A program made the translations under genes and the position numbers. A model generated the notes under the pieces. That model saw nothing but the letters and a program-made list of their open reading frames with translations, searched no databases and was not told where the DNA came from. A DNA stretch of 64,000 bases from Paralichthys olivaceus. Lineage: Eukaryota > Chordata > Actinopteri > Pleuronectiformes > Paralichthyidae. Location of the stretch: NCBI RefSeq assembly GCF_024713975.1, contig NC_091112.1:8269501-8333500 (forward strand), written 5' to 3'. Shown piece by piece: positions 49,007 through 61,714 of the stretch; positions within the stretch are counted from its first letter, which is position 1, and the number at the start of each line of letters is the position of its first letter.

Positions 49007-52000
49007 ATGTCTGCGCTCCTCAGAAAGACCATCAACACCAAATCCGCCCCGGCAGCCATCGGTCCGTACAGGTAGGACCAGATTATTAACATGTGCTTTA
49101 ATTGTGCTCACAGCGACACGTGGTGCGCAGAGAGGTTTGATGAGCCCGGTGTGTGACCAGAGCAGGGGCGGATCTCTGTGATCAATAAACTGACCAAGAG
49201 CCAAAGTTGAACTTGGAGCAGCAGAGCAGGAGAAGAACTGCAGAGAGGAAACATCTGTAGAAACATCTGTAGAAATCTCAGAGAGGAAACATCTGTAGAA
49301 ATAAATATCTGTAGAAATCGACATCTAGAAGTGTCAGAGTAGAAACTATGGCATCTCTCCGTCGACAGGTTCCTTACACACCTAAAGCTCCAATCAGACA
49401 GGGAATATACAGGTAAGAATCAATCTGCTCTGAAAAACTGATTCTTATCTGATATCGTTACAAAATACCGTTTCGGTTCGTAATAACTCAAAACATATGT
49501 TTCCCGTTTTCAGAAATCATAAATGAATGTTTAATTCCTGGTCAAGTTTAAGTTTTGTTCTTTCATTCAATCAGAGTGAGAATGAAGGGGTGTTTCTGCC
49601 GGGACCAATAGGCTGCCAGGGGGCGGAGACAGATCAGACTGAATTCAATGTGCTGACTTGTGATCGTCTGTTGTTTTCAGGGGGAACAAATTCATTCACT
49701 TTCATTAACTTCAGACATTGTTAAAGTAAATGAATGACTAGGTGAAGTAAACATGATAGTAACAGTAATGATAATTACGTAGAACAAAATATATATATTA
49801 TAATCTGTACTACTCCAGCCCCATACACTGTGTATTTACTAAGCATAGCAAGAGAGTACTGTTATACTAACTGACAATTATGTAGACATCACTGAATCAT
49901 TCCTGAGATACACTGAACATTGCAGATAAATTAGCGCTACATCTTTTATCGTGTGTCTCCTCAGTCAGGCGGTGGTTGCGGACAGAACCGTGTACATCTC
50001 CGGTCAGCTGGGGATGGATGTGGCCTCAGGTCAGCTGGTGGAAGGAGGAGTCCAGGCCCAGGCCAAGCAGGTGAAGCTCATAGAGGCTGATGATGATGTA
50101 GTAACGATGAAGCAAGTGGAGCCAAACAGCTTGAAGTACAATAGAATCCTCACGTGCTATAATACTGAGAGGATTCTATTGTACTTCAAGCTATGTGGTG
50201 CTACTTGCTGCAGATACTCGACTCAAGGTGACTATACGTCACGTGAGCATTGTTATTATCTCTGTGAGAGTGGAGACGTTACATCTTATCCCAGCGTCAG
50301 GGTCGGGAAACAGGTTGGCACCTCAGAACTCAAGAGATAACATGTTTTAATCAAACACTTCACGGCCTCTGAACCGCACAGAGAGACAGACCTTTGGTCA
50401 GACATAATAACTGTAGACATAAAGTTTCTTTTTTTTCTTTTTCATTTTCATTCTTATGGCATATGAAATGATTTAAAATGCCACCACCGAATAAAAACAT
50501 AGACAGAGCGTCAAAGATAAGAATGTGAAAGTCCTCAGGGTGGATAGGAAAGGATTAATCTTATTAAATTAACAGATTGGCTATTATAAATAAAGAACAT
50601 GGAGATGGTTCGAGTATTGATTGACCTCCCTCCCCCCCTCTCACCCCTCAGGCTCTTATCAATATGGGGGAGATCCTTAAAGCTGCAGGTTGTGACTACA
50701 CCAACGGTGAGATTTAAATACGACCTGACTGTTTATGTGTTTGACTGTTTTCACCAAACTAAACATGAACTCTTTTGTTTCAGTGGTGAAGACGACTGTG
50801 CTGCTCGCTGACATAAATGACTTCAACAGCGTCAATGAGGTCTACAAGACATGTGAGTAAATAATGCTATGCAACAAAGCCGATATTAATAGATGTGCAA
50901 TAGATTTTGGTTTTCTAACAACTGACTTGTTTTCTTTTAATTACGATCTTCTAAATATATAAAAGCAAACACATGGGGGCAGCATGTAACCAGGGAAGAC
51001 CTGCTGTAGTATCACTGGTCCATCATGTCAACTTCACAAACAGCTTTTTTAGCAAAGCTTGACAGAGGACGTTTAATAAAACTAAGAGTTAAATCATAAA
51101 TCTTGCTCTGATTTAAAGATTTGTGACGTTAAAATAAACCCACCATTATAACAAACTTATATATTCTAATGAAACAATGTAAAAGCCTGTAATAATTCCA
51201 GCGGCACGCTCCAACCATCCTACCTGTGAGCCGATGAGACGATTCACTGGCTCATATTCCACTGACATCTCTCAGAAAATGGCTGCTGACAGGTTTGGCA
51301 GTCAGCTGACAGACGGATTCACTCAGCTCTTCCTCAGCTGGACGAGAGCAGTGTCCTCCTCACGCTTGGCCCGCTCATTTCCTCCTGCATCACAGCAGAC
51401 AGGTGTAATGGAAGCTGCGGTGCCCAGTGAGTTGTAAACGGACACCCGATGTGCGGGCCCACGGGGGAAACTCGACCCCTCCTGGCGAGCTTTGCTGCGC
51501 GGACCATTGCCTCTGTTACAAGGCCCGAGCTCGGTCTCTCCTCCAGACTCTACTCAACCCTAAACCACAGGCAGGGAACTTTCCCTGACCCTGATAAGAG
51601 CAGAGCACACGTGTCCACAATGATACTGTCATGTCGACTTAGAGATTTCAAGCTGCAAGTTAAGACTCACACCTGCAGCCAAAGTTTTGTCTGATCACTT
51701 GTATTTCAACCAAAAAACCTAATATGGAAATGTATTTCTCTTATAAAACTGAAGTATGAACTTAACAACTACAACCATAGGCATAGCTGTATGTAATATA
51801 TAATTAAACACAGTTTTAATAATTCAAACATTGTCTTTCTAGGTACAGATCCACCAATTACAACTGAAACCATCCTCATATCCTCTTATAGTTCCACTTA
51901 ATCTAATCTAGTGCTTATATATTTGTTTTGTTTTCTCTCCAGTTTTCACCAGTAACTTTCCTGCCAGAGCTGCTTACCAAGTCGCTGCTCTCCCCAGAGT

Positions 52001-52439
52001 GAGTACCAACAGAACCTGTGTTATCAGTTCAGAGCTGCAGCACCCTGTGACCCCGTTTAGATCTGCTATTAACATCTGTCCTGAGTGGTGCGATCACAAG
52101 TGGTCAACGCTAAGGGCATGTCCGAGTGCACCCGAATGTGTCCGGAGGTCCGATCACTCTGACCACATTCGTCGGTCGCCCGGGGCGCATGTGACCACAT
52201 AAAACCGTTTACACATCTGATAACTCAAACAAGGTGAAAACAACAGGAATGATGGCAGTGGTGGGTTATTTGCATACAGAACAGGGAAGTGAGATCCAAT
52301 CACAAGTGGCCACTGGAAATGCATTCTGGAGTAAGTAAAGCAGCAGACCCTGTTGTCAGTGTTTCTCTGTCTCTGTCTTCAGGGTGGACTGGTGGAAATC
52401 GAGGCGGTCGCTGTTGTCGGACCTCTCTCAGACTCCTGA
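49007..52439 (+). CDS. rida: RidA family 2-iminobutanoate/2-iminopropanoate deaminase (UK114/HRSP12), six coding exons
   Basis: Trimeric enzyme that hydrolyses reactive enamine/imine intermediates released by PLP enzymes such as threonine dehydratase, giving 2-oxoacid and ammonia. Exons: 49007-49071, 49965-50070, 50652-50706, 50784-50852, 51943-51998, 52383-52439; 135 aa (human 137). Seen: MSALLRKT...APAAIGPYSQAV, the RidA signature with its active-site Tyr; VYISGQLGMD; ALINMGEILKAAGCDYTNVV; VLLADINDFNSVNEVYK; and NFPARAAYQVAALP with the substrate-carboxylate Arg at residue 107; ends VEIEAVAVVGPLSDS. An alternative first coding exon lies at 49348-49412. AATAAA at 52574 closes a short 3' UTR. 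Follows stk3 on the same strand. Confidence 0.96.
49243..49330. repeat. Short tandem repeat between rida exons 1a and 1b
   Basis: Four to five imperfect copies of AACATCTGTAGAAA, some joined by CAGAGAGG. It lies immediately before exon 1b and may be part of its 5' UTR or promoter. Confidence 0.8.
49348..49412 (+). CDS. rida: Alternative first coding exon of rida (exon 1b)
   Basis: ATG at 49348 opens MASLRRQVPYTPKAPIRQGI then Y, ending AG|GTAAGA. It is exactly 65 nt like exon 1a (49007-49071), ends in the same phase, and joins exon 2 to give ...GIYSQAVVADR. The Tyr-Ser-Gln-Ala-Val context and AP spacing are kept while GPY becomes GIY. It therefore looks like a tandem copy of exon 1 that provides a second N-terminus, probably from its own promoter. 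Both starts have an A three bases upstream. Confidence 0.75.
50111..50209. repeat. Long near-perfect inverted repeat (hairpin) in rida intron 2
   Basis: Arms 50128-50151 and 50169-50192 are perfect reverse complements over 24 bp, around a 17-nt loop. Pairing continues imperfectly outward for another 17 bp (11 pairs), ending in a perfect AGCAAGT/ACTTGCT pair. Total about 35 of 41 positions paired. Confidence 0.95.
52040..52330. repeat. Dispersed repeat copy in rida intron 5
   Basis: TTATTTGCATACAGAACAGG followed by GAAGTGAGATCCAATCACAAGTGGCCACT closely matches 6126-6178 (TTATTTGCATACAGAGCGGG, GAAGTGAGATCAG, AAGTGGTCACT). The left part is rich in CACAAGTGGTC and CGATCAC motifs. Confidence 0.7.
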
Positions 52440-52579
52440 CTAACCGGCCCCATCACAAACAAGTTATAGACCAACCGCCAAGTGGACTAAGAGTTGTGCT
52501 GCTGAGGCCTCGTATTTCCACATGACACATAAAAGAAGTTCTGTTGTTGCCTCTGCGGCTGGTTGACTGCAGCAATAAA

Positions 52580-53439
52580 GTGTTTTTAGTATCATATCAA
52601 TGGAAAACTACTGATCTTCACATTCAAATTCTTACAACAACAGAAAACTTAACACCTTACTTGACTTTAGATTCTGGTTTAAGGTCATTTCAAACTGTAC
52701 ATGAAACTGGTTTAATTAACTCACTTTCTTTAGTTTTGTTCCATTAAAACATTGGAAATTAATTCAGTTTGAATTAATAAATGACCATGAATTTGTTATT
52801 CTCACAATATTCATATTTTCTTTAGCATAATAAAAAAGATACACATGATTTCAATTTAAGGTGGCTCTTTTAATTAATTAAGTCAATAGCTTATGACAGA
52901 TTTCAGGTTTACTTTCCAGAGAGAAATCATGACACATCAGAAACAAAACAAAAAAACCCTCTCACATTAATCAGTGCTCAGTAAACCTACAGTGTGCCAG
53001 CTCTTCATATTCGTTGTACAATCAAAGCCAGCAACTCAAATGCTCAAATTATTATTTCATAAATCAAATATACTTTTGGCTTTGGTTTCAGTAGAATTAC
53101 ATAATTTAGTAGAAAACTAAAGAATAAACTCTTCAGGTTAAAGTTAGATTACAGACTATTATAAATGTCTATACACCTAATAAACAGTTTACTGAATAAT
53201 TTGATGAAACACACTAAGTGCTGCAGATCTGTACAGGTTACGAGCAGAAATACAGGAGGGGGAAGAAGGCACAGTGATGACTGAGGAACCCTGACTGAAA
53301 GTGGTTATCGCAGGGTCTGCATCTTGGCAACAAGGCGATGTCTGTTTCACACTCACATTTACGCATTCTGTCACTAATATATTCGAACAAGTGAAGAGCT
53401 CTCCAGCCGATTAATCTCTGCTGGCATCCACATTGTACT
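52580..53439. other. Region between converging rida and erich5-like genes
   Basis: AT-rich and presumably 3' UTR of both genes. ATTAAA on the minus strand near 52870 may end the erich5-like transcript. No other feature recognised. Confidence 0.4.
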
Positions 53440-54314
53440 TCACTCGATGGGAGCTGGAAACAAAAAGAGGGAAACTGGTCAGACTGTGTGTGTGTGAGAC
53501 ATTGTTAAAAGTGCACATATACTCACCTGGTGCCTCCTCAGGTTTCGGGTCTGAATCAGTCCCCGTGGCCTCTGGTGCTTTTTCTGTTATGGAAGATGCA
53601 CAACAAAAACAAACGTGGTCACATTTAAAAGTGTGGAGCTCAGAGACTGAACGAAGTCGAATGTTTCATACATCCATCCAATGTACTTCAAAGGGGCCAA
53701 ATGTATGTGTCCTCCGCCCATGCATGATTTCAGTAAGATGCACATTTGAGTCATTCCTCATTTACCATTGGCTTTATAGCTTTATTTTGAAAATTGCTCC
53801 TTAAAAAACCTTAGAAAACACAAAAAAAAAACTTCAGTCCCAAATTCCAAAAGATTTTGAGACCACATATTGCAGACTTGGGACCTGGACTGAAAAGTCA
53901 CAGAGCTGAACGTCTCCTTAAGCAGAAACATTAATTAATCAGCCACGATTAAATCCAAAGATGTGAAATCCCAGCGGTGAACAACAAGTGAAAACATGCA
54001 TCTCTCATTCAATCACATGCTTCATTCTCAGTTTTTCCTCAAAGGCTTGTGATTACAGATTCTTTAAAAAAAAACAATGGATCCCATCCCTGACCGCTAA
54101 CACATCCAGAAGTGGATGCAGTGCCATGTCGGGGTCTGTTAATGTGACACCTGATCCTCTCTCTCCATTGGCTGTGAAATGGAGGCAGGGAGGCTCAGCG
54201 GGCCTGACATCGCTCGTCGCCGGCGGCAGCCCAGTATGTGTTGACATGCTCCAGTTTCTCTGTGGACTCCAATTGCACCTTATTGACACACACCAGTGAC
54301 AACAAAGTCTCCAC

Positions 54315-54355
<41 letters not shown>

Positions 54356-57300
54356 TGCACTCTCCGCAGTGGCCACTCAAACAGGGCTGTGGTCAAGCGA
54401 GTCAGGTTGGACACCGAAGGGGGTCGAGATCAAGTGAAGACAAAGGTCAGCGAGTGTCCAAGTTTCAACCTCAACAAGAGTCTGTCCCTTGGTAACAGAT
54501 CTCTCCTGGTTAAACAAAGTGTAGCACACAAGGCCATGTTTTCCATTTATGTCAGGGACAATCAAACAAATAAATCATGTGAATCATGGGATCCCAGAAA
54601 CATCTTTTGTCTCTGATAACATGTTTTTCTCTGCTGCCTTTAATGAAAGTTACACTTGATATATTTTACATATCAACACGGCCAGGAGGAAAAACATACC
54701 AAAAACAGATTTTCAGATAATCCTCACTCACTCAAACTCAATTAGAAAACAGTGAAATAAAATAGTACAGTTCATAAAATTAAGAGTTTGTTCCATTAAT
54801 TCACTGTGACCTGATGACAAGTGTGATGTGTTGAGGCTGCTCCTTGATCCCAACCAAATCATTAAATGTGTGACTTATAAACACATTCCTGTGGCCACTG
54901 GTGTGTTCATTAAAGGACAAAGTTGCGTGTGTGTGTGTGTGTTGTTGGATACCGCCTGGTTACCGGCATCGCGGTGATACCAGGGAGGGTCGAGGAATCA
55001 GACCGAGGGGACGTTCTGTACCTGCATGGTTGGCAGCCTGTGTTCACTGTGTCACCGTGCAGGAGGCAGAGCGGTGCTCAGGTTACTGCTGGTCAATGGA
55101 GACATTTGGTCCCTAATAAGTTCCTCTTCCCTCAGTGGGACGCTTGATTGTTTTATGGCTTTGGTTGCAGGTGCAGATTTATAATGTCAAGAGAAAAATA
55201 GCTGAATCTCAGGTGGTTTCAATGAAAGTCATTGACCTTGCTTTTCAGTTCACGCCAACCTACCGTGCTCTGGAGCTGCAGCTGGAGGTTCTGAGGAGCT
55301 CACTGGCGTCTCCGTGGTGCTATCTGCTGCGGGTTCTGTTGGTTCTTCTAGTGCTGGTGGATCTGCTGGTGGTTCTGCTGGTGCTGGTGCCTCGGCAGGC
55401 GGACTGGCAGATGCAGCATTAGCCTCCTCTGCTGCTGGTGGAGCTGCAGATGTGGCATCCGCAGCAGGTTCATCTGCGGCGGCGCCACCAGCAGCCGGGG
55501 TTTGGTCCGGGAGAGTTTCACTGTCCTCTGCTACATTTCCATTCTTGTTGGCTGTCATTATGAACACAGTATGAACACAGGACATGAGCCAAACAAGACA
55601 GTTTGAAACTCAGTCAGATTTATCATGGATCTAATACTGCAGTGAAATCTTCAGAATTCGTGAATAACACACGAATTCTGATAGATGAATGTCACTTTCT
55701 AAAGTTCTGCAGGCTTTTGTGGATTGTAAGATTATGTGACTCAGATATTTTCATAGCATGAATTCTGTTGTGTGCTATAATTTAAGAATGTGGTTAATAT
55801 AAAATAACTTTATCTGGTGCCTGTTGATGACTCATACAAGCCTCCGATGATTGTACTCCAGTCTCTAACCACTGGACCTTGCACAGATTCCACTTTCACC
55901 CGAATAGAGGAGCTCATAGCATTGTGTGCAGTTTCCTGAAAACACAATTATACCTGTATATTCCTGAAACAGCTGAAGTATAAAACATATGCTGCTACTT
56001 GTAGTGAAAGTGAGAACAATGGCGTAAAGAAACAAATACTAGGAGCCAGACAGACTTAACAGCGGCTCTGTGAACATGTTGCTGTGTGTTATATACTGTA
56101 TACTAAGTAACACTTCCTTCCTTCATAAAGATTTGAATAGGAAATATTTGCATAGATCTTGACTTTTTTTTAAAGTTGCATGAGGCAAAGACAGTTCCTT
56201 TAAATAGAAATGATGTCAGGAAAAGATGAGTGACTTTGGCAACGTGGACATCTGCAAAAGATTCCTGTATAAATTAGACATCATTTCCAAAACTGGAGCA
56301 TTTTGCAAATTTGCCACGAATTTCCTGCAGCAAGGCTCCCTCAGTAAACACTGTTCTTAAGCCTGTCAGTAATTTAACATTACTATGATAAAAACTTTTT
56401 CAGTTGTGATTGTTAAGAAGAATTAGTGGATCAATGTTTCAGCTGAAGGTGCAGCTGACTAAAGGCCTCCTCTCTTCAAGTGTTAAACTATCTACTTCCT
56501 CAAAATGAGGTTAATAAATGTCACCCCGGAAGTGACAAGCATCATTAAGAAAAGGAAATTAGCCACTCGCAAATAGAAAGACACATCCTGATAAATTTGC
56601 ATTTGACCTCTAAGACAACAGCGACAGTGTCACTAGGTTTAAGCTCTTTCCATCTGGCCACAGATACAGTTTCCAATATGAAGGTCAATTAGATAGGAAA
56701 ATAATTTGTCCCAGTTGCCATTGGCCAAGTTATTGTGATGCTAATTCATCGAGACCCAGCAGTTGATGTTCTCATGTTCTTTTAAGTTTTTTATATTGTA
56801 TATTTTGTCCATCTCTTGTGTTCAGCAAGATGTTTGTGTGGGTGTCTGTGCTTCAAATTGACCAAAGGAAACAATAAAGACATCCTTTATATTATTTATC
56901 CATTCACATTAGTGATTCACCTTTCTGGAGGTCAGATACTTGTTCTGCTTATTATGAAAGAACTTAAAGTCACATTTATTGACGATTCAAACAATGGATT
57001 ACATTTGCCCATCACTGTATTTACCAGTTCCTCCTCAGCACCCCAGCCGGGTCCATCTCTAACCCACAACAACCAAGGGGTGCCTAAAGTGGCTTCTCCA
57101 TTTCCTGTTGAAACTGTAGACTGTCATCAAATCTGCCTTCATGCCACTGTCTCGCTCAGTGGAGGACGGGGCCAGAGACCAGTGTTAAACAATGGCAATA
57201 AACTTTCTCGTCCTGTCACTGTGGAGCCGTGACTCAGTGAAAATAAAGAAGCCAGATACTGTGCCCAGAGGATTACACTGACGTTCATTTGCATGCAGAC

Positions 57301-57961
57301 TGTATCAGAGAAGTGATCACTACAGTATAACAGAATGGATGATGCAACTCTATATGGAGGCAGCAGTGAACTTCCAGGACCCCAACCTGTTAGCGTGTCA
57401 TTCTTAGCATCTACTGCTTTTATCAATACATCTATTGATACAAATCATAATAATCATAAATATAATATAAAATAATCATATTAAATTCCATCAAACCTTT
57501 ATATACATTGACATATGTGATATAATAGTGGACATTTTGATATTATATTACATATGTAGCAGCCATACACATCTCTATAGTGCAACAAGGAAGAAATACT
57601 GATAATTTCACATTATACAAATTATTGTATTACTTTACATACAATTTGTGGCTCTATTGAAAGTCAAAAATAAAGTTTGGAATAGCTTCCACATATATTT
57701 GACGGCATGATATGATTTTGACAAAGTTAATAGTCCCTAAAATACTTGTTTGGCCAATTAACATATGTTTGCAATAAATGGTACCTGTCTGCATTGATGT
57801 AATTTTCCAAATATCCAATTATGATTATATGAATTATTTTTAAAATATGTGAGTTTAAATCTTACGTCACCTATGGTGCTGGTTCCGTTGCTCTCCTCGG
57901 GCTTCGCACTGGGTCGAGTCGTGTCCACAGCTGAAGTTTGGGAGCTGGTGGAGCATCCCAT
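53440..57961 (-). CDS. erich5: Glutamate-rich protein 5-like (ERICH5), four exons, tentative model
   Basis: Function unknown. Exons on the minus strand: 57961-57871, 55551-55264, 53583-53527, 53453-53440; 149 aa. The N-terminus MGCSTSSQTSAVDTTRP has Gly2-Cys3 with Ser5/Ser6, a likely myristoylation and palmitoylation signal, and resembles human ERICH5 MGCSSSALNKAGD. The rest is low complexity: an Ala/Pro/Glu-rich stretch, then EKAPEATGTDSDPKPEEAPG. Doubts: exon 1 has two overlapping donors, GTGACG at 57870 (used here because the phase fits) and the stronger-looking GTAAGA at 57865 (which would need another exon). The last 14-nt coding segment ends PIE-stop, whereas a different phase there reads SHRVKYNVDASRD-stop. 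Position next to rida and rpl30 matches the human order. Confidence 0.6.
54316..54353. repeat. (CA)n microsatellite
   Basis: About 19 CA units within an erich5 intron. Confidence 0.97.
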
Positions 57962-59000
57962 CCTGTCCTGTGCGCACAGAGGACTGGATGGAGAAGTTCA
58001 GAGTGCGGAGGTGAGGCTGGAGCTGCGTTGGTGACGTGGAGCATTAGATATCTCTCTCTGTAAATGGAGAAGAGTCCCAAACTGTGGCCGGTGAATCCCC
58101 TGGAGGAGAATCCCTAAAGACAGACTGGTCGTGCCGTCAAATTCCTCTATCCTCCTGCGCGTAATTGCGCACCGTGGAGCTTCCTTGTCTCGGACGCATG
58201 TTTCAAAACAAGGTTTTTGTTGTGTTCTGTAACTTAGGCTGTTTCCAAGAGGCTGGCGCAGGGACGAAAATACATTATTCAGTCAGTGTGTGTGGCGGCG
58301 GCCTCCTCTTGGGGCGGAGAAAGTGAAGCTGGCATTTTCCTCACCACACCAAAGGAACACATGAAAGCATGGCCAAATGTTTCCCTTGAGCATTAATCTT
58401 AATCCAGAGTTAATTGGGGAGGAAACTGCCTCACAATCAGAACCACAATTTCCACTTGTAAGGAAAACCCCTGCATTCATAGTCTCACTGAAATACAAAC
58501 GATAAAAATAACTTGCATCATCTCAAGACCCCTGGTACAGATAGATGAAGTAAATACTCAAATACATAATAATACATATTATGTTTGTGTTGTGGAGTGG
58601 AGTCACCAAGTTGTATTAAACTCAAGTAAAGTACAAAACCCTTAAAACTCCTCTTACTTTTAAGATCTAGGTTTATATTTTACATCCAAGCACGTGATCA
58701 CATGCAGTTAAATAACTCGTCTGCCTGCAGCCTTATCTCTTCTTTCATTTGAATGAAGCTTTGAATGCAGAAGACTCAGATAAAACCTAATTTAAATGAT
58801 TTTATTTGCAGCCTGTTGTTTTACAGCTGGAACACTTCTACACCTCTCGCTGTGTGATTCCCTCACATCAGTGTCAGTGTAGTTTTGTGAGATGAGTCGG
58901 TTTGATCGACTAAAACATCCACTCACGTGCAGCGAGCGACCTGCGCAGTAAACCTCTGCGCAGCTCCTCCGACCACATACCGCCGCAATGCACCACGGTC
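57962..59000. other. Divergent intergenic region between erich5-like gene and rpl30
   Basis: Contains the erich5 5' UTR near 57962-58060 and, close to 58930-59000, CpG-rich DNA expected of the rpl30 promoter. The middle (58270-58800) is AT-rich with nothing recognised. Confidence 0.5.
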
Positions 59001-59002
59001 CT

Positions 59003-59039
59003 TCCTTTCTCTCCGAGGCCATATTGGAGTATTCTCACC
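59003..59039 (+). other. Probable non-coding first exon of rpl30 with TOP-like start
   Basis: CTTCCTTTCTCTCC at 59001-59014 is a pyrimidine tract like the 5' TOP of ribosomal-protein mRNAs. It is followed by GGCCATATTGG, and the exon would end at TCTCACC|GTAAGA (donor at 59040). The next exon starts at 59151 after CTGTCGCAG. Human RPL30 also starts translation in exon 2, as I remember it. Confidence 0.65.
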
Positions 59040-59178
59040 GTAAGACGAGCTCTGCGTTTTCTCAATAAAACTCACATTTCCCTGCTTGTTCTCACTCTGT
59101 GTTTTCAGCCACACGTTAACGAAAGTCTCCTCCTCCCCTCCCTGTCGCAGGTTGGCCTGTCCGGACTAAACCGCAAAC

Positions 59179-61662
<2,484 letters not shown>

Positions 61663-61714
61663 AAACGTTCCCCCGCCCCGTTGTCATAAATAAAGTCGGA
61701 GTTAAACGGATCAC

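Noticed and set aside
48998-49324. Minus-strand 108-codon frame opposite rida exon 1a
   Set aside because: It includes the short tandem repeat and lies antisense to a confident exon.
54923-55147. Plus-strand frame with TG-repeat start in an erich5 intron
   Set aside because: Low-complexity start, no splice context, no homology.
56816-57232. Plus-strand 138-codon open frame in an erich5 intron
   Set aside because: Composition is not protein-like, no homology recognised, and the coding exons there are on the other strand.
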